Shown here piece by piece: positions 55,976 to 64,000 of a stretch of DNA of 64,000 bases. Position 1 is the first letter of the stretch, and every line of letters starts with the position of its first letter. This DNA is from Pseudomonas fluorescens (GTDB lineage Bacteria; Pseudomonadota; Gammaproteobacteria; Pseudomonadales; Pseudomonadaceae). The notes below the pieces were generated by a model. The model was not told the origin of the DNA and made no database searches. It saw nothing but the letters and a program-made list of their open reading frames with translations. Made by a program: the position numbers and the translations under genes. The stretch is taken from assembly GCF_902497995.1 (NCBI RefSeq), contig NZ_CABVII010000010.1, forward strand, positions 62,001-126,000, given 5' to 3'.

Positions 55976-57103
55976 TTACTGAGGCTTGGCTTCAGTTTTT
56001 GGTTTGCCGAAGTGCCACTCGTAGACCACGAATTTGAAGTCTTTCAGGTCGCCTTTGTCATCGAAGCTCAGGTCGCCGGTCGGCGTCTTGAAGGTGCCTT
56101 TGTGGATGGCTTCAGCCACTTTGGCAGTGTCTTCGGACTTGGCAGTCTTGATGGCGTCGGCAATCACGGTCACAGCCGAGTAGGACGGGAACACGAACGG
56201 ACCGCTCGGGTCTTCTTTCTTGGCTTTGAACGCATCAGCCAGGGCGACGTTGGCCGGATCCTGGTCGAAGGATTTCGGCAGGGTCACCAGCAGGCCTTCG
56301 GAAGCTTCCTTGGCGATCTGCGAAATCGAGTCGTTACCCACGCCTTCCGGCCCCATGAACTTGGCTTTCAGGCCTTTTTCCTGGGCTTGACGCAGGAGCA
56401 GCCCCAGCTCCGGGTGGTAGCCGCCGTAGTAGACGAAGTCGACATTGGCTTGCTTGAGCTTGGAGACCATCGACGAAAAGTCCTTGTCGCCGGCGTTGAT
56501 GCCTTCGAACACGGCAACCTTGACGTTTTTGCCTTCCAGGGTTTTCTTCACGGCGGAGGCGATGCCTTCACCGTATTGCTGTTTGTCGTGCAGAACTGCA
56601 ACGATCTTCGGTTTGACGAAGTCGGCGATGTAATTACCGGCGGCAGGGCCCTGGGCGCTGTCCAGACCGATGGTGCGGAACACCATTTTGTAACCACGGG
56701 AAGTGATGTCCGGGCTGGTGGCAGCCGGGGTGATCATGATCACGCCTTCGTCTTCGTAAATGTCCGAAGCCGGTTGGGTGGAGCTGGAGCACAGGTGACC
56801 GACGACGAACTTGACGCCGTCGTTGACGACTTTGTTCGCCACAGCCACGGCTTGTTTCGGATCGCAGGCGTCATCGTATTCAACGGCCTGGAGTTTCTTG
56901 CCGTCTACGCCGCCTTTGGCGTTGATTTGTTCGATGGCCATTTTGGCGCCACTGAACTGCATGTCGCCATACTGGGCTACAGGGCCGGTTTTAGGGCCGG
57001 CGATGCCGATTTTGATGGTGTCGGCTGCGAACGAATGGCTGGCCACCCCGGCCAGAACCATAGCGGCAAACAGTTTGGAAATCTGCTTAGTAGCCTTAGT
57101 CAT
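55976..57103 (-). CDS. braC: Branched-chain amino acid periplasmic binding protein BraC/LivK
   Basis: This 375-residue protein has a signal peptide (MTKATKQISKLFAAMVLAGV, cleavage before ADTIKIGIAGPKTGP). It is of the Leu/Ile/Val-binding type I fold: GDMQFSGAKMAIEQINAKGG, AVEYDDACDPKQAVAVANKV, VVGHLCSSSTQPASDIYEDE and RTIGLDSAQGPAAGNYIADF, where the conserved disulfide Cys pair (CDP, LCSS) is visible. Captures branched-chain amino acids and possibly alanine or threonine in relatives. Confidence 0.96.
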   Translation of the reverse strand: MTKATKQISKLFAAMVLAGVASHSFAADTIKIGIAGPKTGPVAQYGDMQFSGAKMAIEQINAKGGVDGKKLQAVEYDDACDPKQAVAVANKVVNDGVKFVVGHLCSSSTQPASDIYEDEGVIMITPAATSPDITSRGYKMVFRTIGLDSAQGPAAGNYIADFVKPKIVAVLHDKQQYGEGIASAVKKTLEGKNVKVAVFEGINAGDKDFSSMVSKLKQANVDFVYYGGYHPELGLLLRQAQEKGLKAKFMGPEGVGNDSISQIAKEASEGLLVTLPKSFDQDPANVALADAFKAKKEDPSGPFVFPSYSAVTVIADAIKTAKSEDTAKVAEAIHKGTFKTPTGDLSFDDKGDLKDFKFVVYEWHFGKPKTEAKPQ

Positions 57104-57441
57104 AGTGCTCCACTCTTACTGTTGTAGTTTTTATAGTCCTGGCGCCGTAGCAGCAGAACCGGGTCAGATATCTTCGATACCTTCCGGAAAATGCCCCCGG
57201 CAACTGTACCGGTACAGTGTAGAGCGGCGATTGTCAGCCTGTGAAGCTGGCGCCAGGGGGCAAAACCTGAGGGTGTCGCTTAATTGAAAGAAAAAGACAG
57301 AATCGCGGCGGGGGTTATAGCTGAAATATCAGCAATCCTTGGCTTTCCTGCTCTTTTCGATCGGTCACTCAATTGCATCCGGGTTTTTCTGCCAGACCAC
57401 CGACGTTATGATGACGACGATTTCTTTTCCGGACAGGACCC
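57104..57441. other. 338-bp region upstream of braC
   Basis: It holds the braC promoter on the minus strand and whatever drives the DUF2288 gene on the plus strand. The only obvious structure is the 16-bp palindrome at 57203-57218; the rest shows no motif I can defend. Confidence 0.5.
57203..57218. promoter_or_regulatory. Perfect 16-bp palindrome, candidate operator
   Basis: ACTGTACCGGTACAGT is its own reverse complement. It lies 100 bp before braC, where a regulator could act. The regulator is unknown. Confidence 0.5.
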
Positions 57442-57747
57442 ATGACTCAAGAACCTAGCACCCTCTATGCCAAGCTGCTTGGTGAAACCGCATCGATCAC
57501 CTGGAAGGAGCTGGAACCCTTCTTCGCCAAAGGTGCCCTGTTATGGGTCGCTCCTGGCCTGGATTTGATTGCCGCAGCCGAGGCTTTGGCGACGGATGAA
57601 GGCGAGAAAGTGGCTGCCTGGCTGGCCGCCGAGCAGCTCGGCAAGCTGTCTGAAACGCGGGCGCTGGATCTTTTCGAGCGTGATCCCGAGTTGTGGGCAG
57701 TGGTCGTTTCGCCGTGGATTCTGATCCAGGAAAGGGCGACGAGCTGA
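57442..57747 (+). CDS. DUF2288 family protein
   Basis: This 101-residue soluble protein matches DUF2288: MTQEPSTLYAKLLGETASIT, WKELEPFFAKGALLWV, and AWLAAEQLGKLSETRALDLF with PELWAVVVSPWILIQ at the C-terminus. Function unknown; widely conserved in proteobacteria and cyanobacteria. It is small and stand-alone. Confidence 0.87.
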   Translation: MTQEPSTLYAKLLGETASITWKELEPFFAKGALLWVAPGLDLIAAAEALATDEGEKVAAWLAAEQLGKLSETRALDLFERDPELWAVVVSPWILIQERATS

Positions 57748-57981
57748 GAGCTTGCACATTATTGGTGCGTCGTTTCGGCGGATAAAAGTGTGTAGGTGAG
57801 TAGCGTGATGGCATGTTGCCGTGAAGAAAGGCCACAGAAGGGTCTTGGCGAGGGTGACGTGCGCGTAACGGGAACAGTTTATCGCGCTGCCTTGGGGCTG
57901 CTTAATTGTTTCTGATTGTGAGCAAGGCGCCGGGTTTTGCGGCCGGTATTTGACGATCTGCAATCAAGAGGAGGCTAAAGG

Positions 57982-58875
57982 ATGGCAACGCTACCGTCGC
58001 TTGGATTTGCCGGGATCGGCCTGATGGGCTTGCCCATGTGCCGACGCCTGCTGGCCGCGGGTTATCCGCTGACCGTGTGGAATCGCAATCCGGCCAAATG
58101 TGCGCCGCTGGTCGAGGCTGGCGCGCGACAGGTCGCCACGGCCGCTGAACTGTGCCAGCACGCGCAGGTAGTGATGTTATGCCTGGCGGAAACTTCAGTG
58201 GTCCGCGAGGTGGTTTTTGGCGCGGCGGGGGTGGCGCAAGGTGCGAAAAGCGGCCAACTGCTGGTGGATTTTTCCAGCCTGGAACCTGCCGCGACGCGGG
58301 AAATGGCCACAGCACTATTCAGCCAGACCGGCATGAGCTGGCTGGACGCACCAGTGTCCGGCGGGGTGGTCGGCGCCGAGGCCGGCAGCCTGGCGATCAT
58401 GGTCGGCGGCGAAGCCATGGATCTGCAACGAGTCAGGCCGGTATTGCTGAGCCTCGGTCAGCGCGTGACCCACATGGGCGCCGTCGGGGCAGGGCAGGTG
58501 ACCAAGGCTTGTAATCAGATGATTGTCGCCTGCAATGCGCTGGTGATCGCCGAAGTGGTGGCGTTGGCCGAGCGTTCCGGTGTCGATGCCCGCCTGATCG
58601 CCGAAGCCCTGGCCGGTGGTTTCGCCGACTCCAGGCCCTTGCAGATACTCGCGCCGCAAATGGCCGAGAGCCGTTTCGAACCGGTGAAATGGCACGTACG
58701 GACGCTGCTCAAGGACCTCGACACCGCGGTGCAGTTTTCCCGTGAACAGGGCTCGGCCACGCCCATCAGCGGATTGGCCGCCCAACTGATGCGCCTGCAT
58801 GGGGGCCAGGGCTTTTTGGAAAAGGACCCGTCAACGTTGGTGCAGCTCTACCGCCAGCCAGACTCGGAGGGCTGA
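57982..58875 (+). CDS. NAD(P)-dependent beta-hydroxyacid dehydrogenase
   Basis: This 297-residue 3-hydroxyisobutyrate dehydrogenase-family enzyme has its dinucleotide-binding loop GFAGIGLMGLPMCRRLL at the N-terminus, the substrate-binding DAPVSGGVVGAEAGSLAIM and the catalytic lysine in GAGQVTKACNQMIVACN. Close relatives include tartronate semialdehyde reductase and glyoxylate reductases; substrate cannot be assigned. An AGGAGG-like run precedes the ATG. Confidence 0.9.
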   Translation: MATLPSLGFAGIGLMGLPMCRRLLAAGYPLTVWNRNPAKCAPLVEAGARQVATAAELCQHAQVVMLCLAETSVVREVVFGAAGVAQGAKSGQLLVDFSSLEPAATREMATALFSQTGMSWLDAPVSGGVVGAEAGSLAIMVGGEAMDLQRVRPVLLSLGQRVTHMGAVGAGQVTKACNQMIVACNALVIAEVVALAERSGVDARLIAEALAGGFADSRPLQILAPQMAESRFEPVKWHVRTLLKDLDTAVQFSREQGSATPISGLAAQLMRLHGGQGFLEKDPSTLVQLYRQPDSEG

Positions 58876-59057
58876 CCGCGCGGGCGTGCTTGCGCAGGTT
58901 GATTGAGTGCCTTGAGAAATAAATTGTTGCATGGGCCACGGCTGCTGCCATGGGCAGGTATCAGCTTTACGAATAATTACAGACAGCTTTAGCGGGCCTG
59001 ACTAGATTGCAGGCTCCGGGACAGTGATGTCCCAATAACAATAAAAGAGACGGACCC

Positions 59058-60407
59058 ATGCAGAACTCGACCCAAGCGGCGAATGCCTGGCGCATTCTGT
59101 TCCTGCTGTTCCTGGCCAACCTGTTCAACTTTTTCGACCGCACCATTCCGGCCATCATCATCGAGCCGATCCGCATGGAATGGCACCTCAGCGACTTTCA
59201 GCTGGGGATCATCGGCACTGCATTTACCCTCGTCTACGCCATCGCCGGCCTGCCATTGGGGCGACTGGCCGATACCGGCTCGCGCAGCAAATTGATGGGC
59301 TGGGGCCTGGCGGCATGGAGCGGGCTGACCGCAGTCAACGGGTTGGTGGGCAGCTTCTGGAGTTTCCTGATCGTGCGCATGGGCATCGGCATCGGCGAAG
59401 CCAGTTATGCGCCGGCGGCCAATTCGCTGATTGGCGACCTGTTTCCGGCCCACCGCCGCGCGCGGGCGATGGGCATTTTCATGCTCGGCTTGCCGTTGGG
59501 GTTATTGCTCGCTTTCTTCACCATTGGCTGGATGGTCAAGGCGTTCGACAGCTGGCGTGCGCCGTTCTTCATCGCGGCGGTGCCGGGGCTGATCCTGGCG
59601 GTCTTCATGTTCTTCATCAAGGAGCCGCAACGCGGCGCAGCGGAAAGCGTGCAGGTCTCGCAGGAACGCGTGGACCGGCCAATCCGTCGCGTGCTGGCAG
59701 TGCCGACCTTCCTGTGGCTGGTGATGGCGGGGCTGTGCTTCAACTTCGCGACCTATGCCTGCAACTCGTTCCTGGTGCCGATGCTGCAGCGCTATTTCCT
59801 GATGCCGCTGCAGGAAGCGGCAGTGGCGACCGGGGTGATCGTCGGCGTCACCGGGTTGTTCGGCCTGACGCTGGGAGGCTGGGTCGCCGACAAGATTCAC
59901 CAGCGCATCGCCAATGGTCGCCTGCTGTTTGCGGCCTTCAGCCTGATCATCTCGACCTTGTGCACGGCCTGGGCCCTGCATTCGGGGCGGATCGAGATCG
60001 GGGTATTTGTGGCGGTATTCAGTGTGGGCTGGTTGTTTGCCTATAACTTCTACACCTGCGTCTACACCGCCATTCAGGACGTGGTCGAACCGCGCCTGCG
60101 GGCGACGGCCATGGCACTGTTTTTTGCCGGGTTGTATCTGCTGGGCGGAGGTCTCGGTCCGGTGGTGGTGGGCGCTCTGTCCGATCACTTTGCCCATGCC
60201 GCCATGCTGTCGGCCGGTGCTGAACAGATGACCGAGGCGTTCAAGGCGGTCGGCCTGCATGACGCGATGTACCTGATTCCGGTGGCGCTGTTCTTCACCA
60301 TGGTGTTTCTGGTCCTGGCTTCGCGGTGTTTTGTGCGCGATGCCAAGCGGATGAAAGAGGGGTTGGTAGGGGGGGTTGAGCCTGGGGTTACTGCGGCGAC
60401 TGCCTGA
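59058..60407 (+). CDS. MFS transporter (spinster-like)
   Basis: This 449-residue protein has 12 hydrophobic segments. The N-terminus is LFLANLFNFFDRTIPAIIIE. The MFS loop 2-3 signature is LGRLADTGSRSKLMGWGLAA, and loop 4-5 reads GIGIGEASYAPAANSLIGDL, as in the spinster/sphingolipid-type branch. Substrate unknown. It follows the beta-hydroxyacid dehydrogenase by 182 bp on the same strand, so the two might be functionally linked (hydroxy acid uptake), which is inference. Confidence 0.88.
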   Translation: MQNSTQAANAWRILFLLFLANLFNFFDRTIPAIIIEPIRMEWHLSDFQLGIIGTAFTLVYAIAGLPLGRLADTGSRSKLMGWGLAAWSGLTAVNGLVGSFWSFLIVRMGIGIGEASYAPAANSLIGDLFPAHRRARAMGIFMLGLPLGLLLAFFTIGWMVKAFDSWRAPFFIAAVPGLILAVFMFFIKEPQRGAAESVQVSQERVDRPIRRVLAVPTFLWLVMAGLCFNFATYACNSFLVPMLQRYFLMPLQEAAVATGVIVGVTGLFGLTLGGWVADKIHQRIANGRLLFAAFSLIISTLCTAWALHSGRIEIGVFVAVFSVGWLFAYNFYTCVYTAIQDVVEPRLRATAMALFFAGLYLLGGGLGPVVVGALSDHFAHAAMLSAGAEQMTEAFKAVGLHDAMYLIPVALFFTMVFLVLASRCFVRDAKRMKEGLVGGVEPGVTAATA

Positions 60408-60410
60408 TCG

Positions 60411-60503
60411 CCTTCGCGGGCAAGCCCGCTCCCACAGGGTTCAGTAGCGTTCATGGATTTTGTGCTCGACACGGACACTGTGGGAGCGGGCTTGCCCGCG
60501 AAG
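60411..60503. repeat. REP doublet, reversed arm orientation
   Basis: Arms CCTTCGCGGGCAAGCCCGCT and its inverse GTGGGAGCGGGCTTGCCCGC surround GTTCAGTAGCGTTCATGG. It lies between the convergent MFS and rapA genes. Confidence 0.9.
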
Positions 60504-60537
60504 AGGCCATCAGCAACACCGCAGCTATCAAGTAGAC

Positions 60538-60572
60538 AAAAAAGGCCCGCATCGCTGCGGGCCTTTTGTTTT
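60538..60572 (-). terminator. Intrinsic terminator after rapA
   Basis: The stem AAAGGCCCGCA / TGCGGGCCTTT with A and T tracts on either side, 19 bases past the rapA stop. Confidence 0.88.
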
Positions 60573-60590
60573 AACGGGGCAGGGCCGGGA

Positions 60591-63437
60591 TCAACCCGCC
60601 ACCAACACCCGAATCGCTTCCAGTCGCAGCGCCGCCTTGTCCAGCATGGCCAAACCTTGCTCGCGCTGTTTGCGCAGGGCAATCAGTTCGCTGTCGCGCA
60701 CGGTCGGGTTGACCGCTTGCAGCGCGGTCAGGCGCGCCAGTTCTTCGTCGGTATCGGCGGCCAGGCGACGCTGTGCCTCGGCAACGCGCTCGGCGTGGCG
60801 CGGGAAGATCTTCTCTTCGCCGGCGTTGATCCGTGGCGTCAGCTGGTCGCGCTGGGCCTGGATGAACTTGTTGGCGCTGGCGCGAGGCACGCTTTCCAGT
60901 TGGTCGTTCAGGGTCTCGAACGAGACCCGGGCCGACAGGTCGTTGCCATTGGCGTCGAGCAGGCAGCGCAGGGCGGCCGGCGGCAGGTAACGGCCCAGTT
61001 GCAGCGAGCGCGGGGCAACCACTTCGCTGACATAGAGCAGTTCCAGCAACACGGTGCCGGGTTTGAGCGCCTTGTTCTTGATCAACGCCACGGCGGTGTT
61101 GCCCATGGAGCCGGACAGCACCAGGTCCATGCCGCCCTGAACCATCGGGTGTTCCCAGGTGATGAACTGCATGTCTTCGCGAGACAGCGCCTGGTTGCGG
61201 TCGTAGGTGATGGTCACGCCTTCGTCGTCGCCCAGCGGGAAGCTGGCGTCGAGCATTTTTTCGCTCGGCTTGAGGATCAGGGCGTTTTCCGAATGGTCTT
61301 CGCTGTCGATACCGAAGGCGTCGAACAGGGTTTCCATATAGATCGGCAGCGTGAACTGGTCGTCTTGCTCGAGGATGTCCTCGACCAGCGCGTCACCTTC
61401 GCCGGCGCCGCCGGAGTTGAGCTCCAGCAAGCGGTCACGGCCGGTGTGCAACTCGGCTTCCAGGCGTTCGCGCTCGGCGCGGGCTTCGTCGATCAGGGCT
61501 TGCCACTCACCGTCGTCGGCGTTTTCCAGCAGCGGCAGCAGGCGCGGGCCGAACTGGTGCTGCAAGGCGTTGCCGGTCGGGCAGGTGTTCAGAAAGGCGT
61601 TCAGTGCTTCGTGATACCACTGGAACAGCCGCTCTTGCGGGCTGGTTTCCAAGTACGGCACGTGCACTTCGATGATGTGCTTCTGGCCGATCCGGTCCAG
61701 ACGACCGATACGCTGTTCCAGCAAGTCCGGGTGCGATGGCAGGTCGAACAGCACCAAATGGTGCGAGAACTGGAAGTTGCGACCTTCACTGCCGATTTCC
61801 GAGCAGATCAGCACTTGCGCGCCAAACTCTTCGTCGGCGAAGTAGGCGGCGGCGCGGTCACGCTCGAGGATGTTCATGCCTTCATGGAACACCGTGGCCG
61901 GAATGCCGGAGCGCACGCGCAGGGCGTCTTCCAGGTCCATGGCGGTTTCGGCGTGGGCGCAGATCACCAGTACTTTGGTGCGCTTGAGCATTTTCAGGGT
62001 GTCGATCAGCCATTCGACGCGCGGGTCGAATTTCCACCAGCGCTCTTCTTCGTTGGCGTCCGGCAGGGCCTGGAAGCTGACTTCCGGGTACAGCTCGGCG
62101 TGATCGCCCAGCGGCAGTTCGAGGTATTCGTCCGGGCACGGCAGCGGGTACGGGTGCAGATTGCGTTCCGGGAAACCCTGCACCGCGGCGCGGGTGTTGC
62201 GAAACAGCACGCGGCCGGTGCCGTGGCGGTCCAGCAGTTCGCGAACCAGACGGGCGCCGGCTTCGGTGTCGCCATCGTTGACTGCGGTCAATAGCGCTTC
62301 GCCTTCATTGCCGAGGAAGCCGTGGATGGTCTTGTGCGCTTCAGGCGACAGGCGCCCTTTGTCCAGCAGTTCCTGAACGGCTTCTGCGACCGGGCGATAG
62401 TTTTCGCTCTCGGCGCGGAAGGCCTGCAGGTCATGGAAACGGTTCGGGTCGAGCAGGCGCAGACGGGCAAAGTGGCTGTCCTGGCCCAGTTGTTCCGGGG
62501 TTGCGGTCAGCAGCAAGACGCCCGGGATCGTTTCAGCAAGCTGCTCGACCAGGGTGTACTCGGGGCTGGCCTTGTCTTCGTGCCATACCAGGTGGTGGGC
62601 TTCGTCGACCACCATCAGGTCCCAGCCGGCGGCGAACAGTGCGTCCTGGGCCTTTTCGTCTTCCACCAGCCACTCGAGTGCGACCAGCGCGAGCTGGGTG
62701 TCTTCGAACGGGTTGGAGGCATCGCTTTCGATGAAGCGTTCTTCGTCGAACAGCGCGACTTGCAGGTTGAAGCGACGGCGCATCTCCACCAGCCACTGGT
62801 GCTGCAGGTTTTCCGGCACCAGGATCAGCACGCGGTTGGCGCGACCCGAGAGCAGTTGGCGATGGATCACCAGGCCGGCTTCGATGGTCTTGCCCAGGCC
62901 TACTTCATCCGCCAGCAGCACCCGCGGCGCAATCCGGTCGGCGACTTCGCGGGCGATGTGCAGCTGGTGCGCGATCGGTTGCGCACGCACGCCGCCCAGG
63001 CCCCACAGCGCGGACTGCAATTGGCGGCTGGTGTGTTCCAGGGTGTGATAACGCAGGGAGAACCAGGGCAGGGGATCGATCTGGCCGGCAAACAGGCGGT
63101 CACTGGCCAGACGGAACTGGATGAAGTTCGACAGTTGGGTTTCCGGCAGCGTGACCACTTCGTTCTGTGCATTGAGGCCGTGGTAGACCAGCAGGCCGTC
63201 GACGTCGTCGACTTCCTGTACGGTCAGTTTCCAGCCTTCGAAGTGAGTGATCGAGTCGCCCGGCGAAAACCGCACACGAGTGAGGGGCGCATTCCGTAGC
63301 GCGTACTGGCGAGTGTCGCCAGTGGCCGGATAGAGCACGGTCAACAAGCGACCGTCCTGTGCCAGAACGGTGCCCAAACCCAGCTCGGCTTCGCTGTCAC
63401 TGATCCAGCGTTGCCCCGGTTGATACTGCTGCGCCAT
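60591..63437 (-). CDS. rapA: RNA polymerase-associated ATPase RapA (HepA)
   Basis: This 948-residue Swi2/Snf2-type ATPase recycles RNA polymerase. N-terminal tandem Tudor-like domains (about 1-110) open with [20 protein letters not shown]. The helicase core has [20 protein letters not shown] (Walker A) and [16 protein letters not shown] (DEAH), with [20 protein letters not shown]. The C-terminal lobe contains [19 protein letters not shown] at 63437 is the family start. Length agrees with E. coli RapA (968). Confidence 0.96.
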   Translation of the reverse strand: MAQQYQPGQRWISDSEAELGLGTVLAQDGRLLTVLYPATGDTRQYALRNAPLTRVRFSPGDSITHFEGWKLTVQEVDDVDGLLVYHGLNAQNEVVTLPETQLSNFIQFRLASDRLFAGQIDPLPWFSLRYHTLEHTSRQLQSALWGLGGVRAQPIAHQLHIAREVADRIAPRVLLADEVGLGKTIEAGLVIHRQLLSGRANRVLILVPENLQHQWLVEMRRRFNLQVALFDEERFIESDASNPFEDTQLALVALEWLVEDEKAQDALFAAGWDLMVVDEAHHLVWHEDKASPEYTLVEQLAETIPGVLLLTATPEQLGQDSHFARLRLLDPNRFHDLQAFRAESENYRPVAEAVQELLDKGRLSPEAHKTIHGFLGNEGEALLTAVNDGDTEAGARLVRELLDRHGTGRVLFRNTRAAVQGFPERNLHPYPLPCPDEYLELPLGDHAELYPEVSFQALPDANEEERWWKFDPRVEWLIDTLKMLKRTKVLVICAHAETAMDLEDALRVRSGIPATVFHEGMNILERDRAAAYFADEEFGAQVLICSEIGSEGRNFQFSHHLVLFDLPSHPDLLEQRIGRLDRIGQKHIIEVHVPYLETSPQERLFQWYHEALNAFLNTCPTGNALQHQFGPRLLPLLENADDGEWQALIDEARAERERLEAELHTGRDRLLELNSGGAGEGDALVEDILEQDDQFTLPIYMETLFDAFGIDSEDHSENALILKPSEKMLDASFPLGDDEGVTITYDRNQALSREDMQFITWEHPMVQGGMDLVLSGSMGNTAVALIKNKALKPGTVLLELLYVSEVVAPRSLQLGRYLPPAALRCLLDANGNDLSARVSFETLNDQLESVPRASANKFIQAQRDQLTPRINAGEEKIFPRHAERVAEAQRRLAADTDEELARLTALQAVNPTVRDSELIALRKQREQGLAMLDKAALRLEAIRVLVAG

Positions 63438-63654
63438 GCTGCCTGTCTCCCACCTTGAAAAAGCGGGCTATCTTAACGGAATGAGGGCTTCAGGGCCAAA
63501 GGACTCTCATAAAACTCACGGTATTACCTTAGACTACCCATGCGAGGGGTGCAGGCCGGGGCATCTATTCGTGCCAACCGGGTCACAGTTTGCAACCGAT
63601 GGCTCAAGTCGCCATCTGCGCAGCCGACAGCCTGCTGACAGGAGACCCATCATT

Positions 63655-63996
63655 ATGCTGCCACCGATGCTCCCCTTGAGTGCGGTTCCGATCACCTCAC
63701 AACTTGACCCGGTCCGCCCGCGTCCGGATATCCCGCCTGTGGTGCCGGTGCAGGAAAGCTCCAGCGAAAGCACGATCGACCTGCAGCAACGCGATCCGGA
63801 AGAAGCGGCCTTTCAATTGCGCGAGGAACAACGTCGCAAGCAGGAGCGGGAAAAGCGTCGTCGAGAAACTGATGACAGCGTTGAAGTACACCTGGCGATT
63901 CCCGGTACCGAGCTCAACGCCGACAACACCGTGCCGGTCGTGCCGCTGATTGAAGGCGAGCCGCGTCAGGGTTTGTGGGTCGATATCAAGATTTGA
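63655..63996 (+). CDS. Small charged hypothetical protein
   Basis: This 113-residue ORF has a Pro-rich N-terminus (MLPPMLPLSAVPITSQLDPV, then RPRPDIPPVVPVQ). A highly charged helical middle follows (EEAAFQLREEQRRKQEREKR), probably a coiled coil, with a C-terminal strand ending GEPRQGLWVDIKI. No enzyme domain is visible. In other pseudomonads such ORFs carry misleading annotations. AGGAG lies ten bases before the ATG. It is divergent from rapA. Confidence 0.7.
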   Translation: MLPPMLPLSAVPITSQLDPVRPRPDIPPVVPVQESSSESTIDLQQRDPEEAAFQLREEQRRKQEREKRRRETDDSVEVHLAIPGTELNADNTVPVVPLIEGEPRQGLWVDIKI

Positions 63997-64000
63997 GGCG

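Noticed and set aside
60453..62294. A 613-codon open frame antisense to rapA
   Set aside because: It covers the rapA coding region exactly and begins inside a REP element. Shadow frame.

Overview
The window is a contiguous piece of a fluorescent-group Pseudomonas chromosome. The evidence is high-GC coding sequence with Pseudomonas-type proteins throughout (Kup, MprF/VirJ, AmpG, QuiP, SlyB, Bra/Liv transporter, RapA). Gene orders match P. aeruginosa from memory (mprF-virJ; quiP ... ompA ... dinG ... pdxH ... slyB ... nhaA ... braGFEDC). Intergenic palindromes built on GTGGGAGCGGGCTTGCTCGCGA are the REP/REPIN family typical of P. fluorescens relatives. I see no prophage, transposase, CRISPR array or plasmid-type gene. 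This is core and near-core chromosome, densely sprinkled with REP elements.

Layout. 1-4.5 kb: RNA and ribosome modification (TrmO, an RluF-like pseudouridine synthase, RimO), a DUF1456 protein and a GNAT enzyme. 4.8-10.9 kb: potassium importer Kup, then a coupled mprF-virJ pair for aminoacyl-phosphatidylglycerol synthesis, flipping and probably hydrolysis. 11.1-11.8 kb: three tandem tRNA-fMet genes, each with its own promoter and terminator. 12-20 kb: dinB behind a LexA box, a lipoprotein gene, proS, ampG, an alkyltransferase-like protein, a DUF481 protein, a 142-bp-period REP tandem array and a cold-shock gene. 20.3-25.7 kb: dcd, a small Pro-rich ORF and a five-gene basic-amino-acid ABC transporter operon ordered like aotJQMOP but without argR. 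26-28.7 kb: a coupled MBL-fold exonuclease and ATP-dependent DNA ligase. 28.9-33.5 kb: the AHL acylase quiP and a cluster of small genes including two SEC-C metal-binding proteins. 33.6-36.9 kb: envelope genes (two tandem OmpA-like lipoproteins, DUF1145, a Gly-rich collagen-like exported protein, CopD). 37-45.3 kb: dinG behind a LexA box, a GH50/agarase-like exported protein with a 96-bp in-frame duplication, a serine hydrolase, an unusual OmpA-like protein with three Trp-rich repeats and a histone-like tail, pdxH. 45.4-51.8 kb: slyB, nhaA, a cysteine-synthase-fold PLP enzyme, a FAD oxidoreductase and two exported hypotheticals. 52-57 kb: the branched-chain amino acid transporter. 57.4-64 kb: DUF2288, a beta-hydroxyacid dehydrogenase, an MFS transporter, rapA and a short ORF.

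Themes. DNA damage response recurs (dinB and dinG with CTG-N10-CAG boxes, the ligase/exonuclease pair, the alkyltransferase-like protein). So does envelope and lipid remodelling (MprF/VirJ, AmpG, OmpA-like proteins, SlyB). The most novel-looking signals are not one dramatic new system. They are modest oddities: REP elements tandemly amplified, nested in a terminator or supplying a gene's stop codon; the OmpA-like protein with WxxPFG-type repeats; the agarase-like protein with a duplicated insert; the pseudouridine synthase homologue lacking the canonical catalytic-Asp signature; and the His-rich SEC-C mini-protein. Product names are from recognising sequence families by eye, with no database search.
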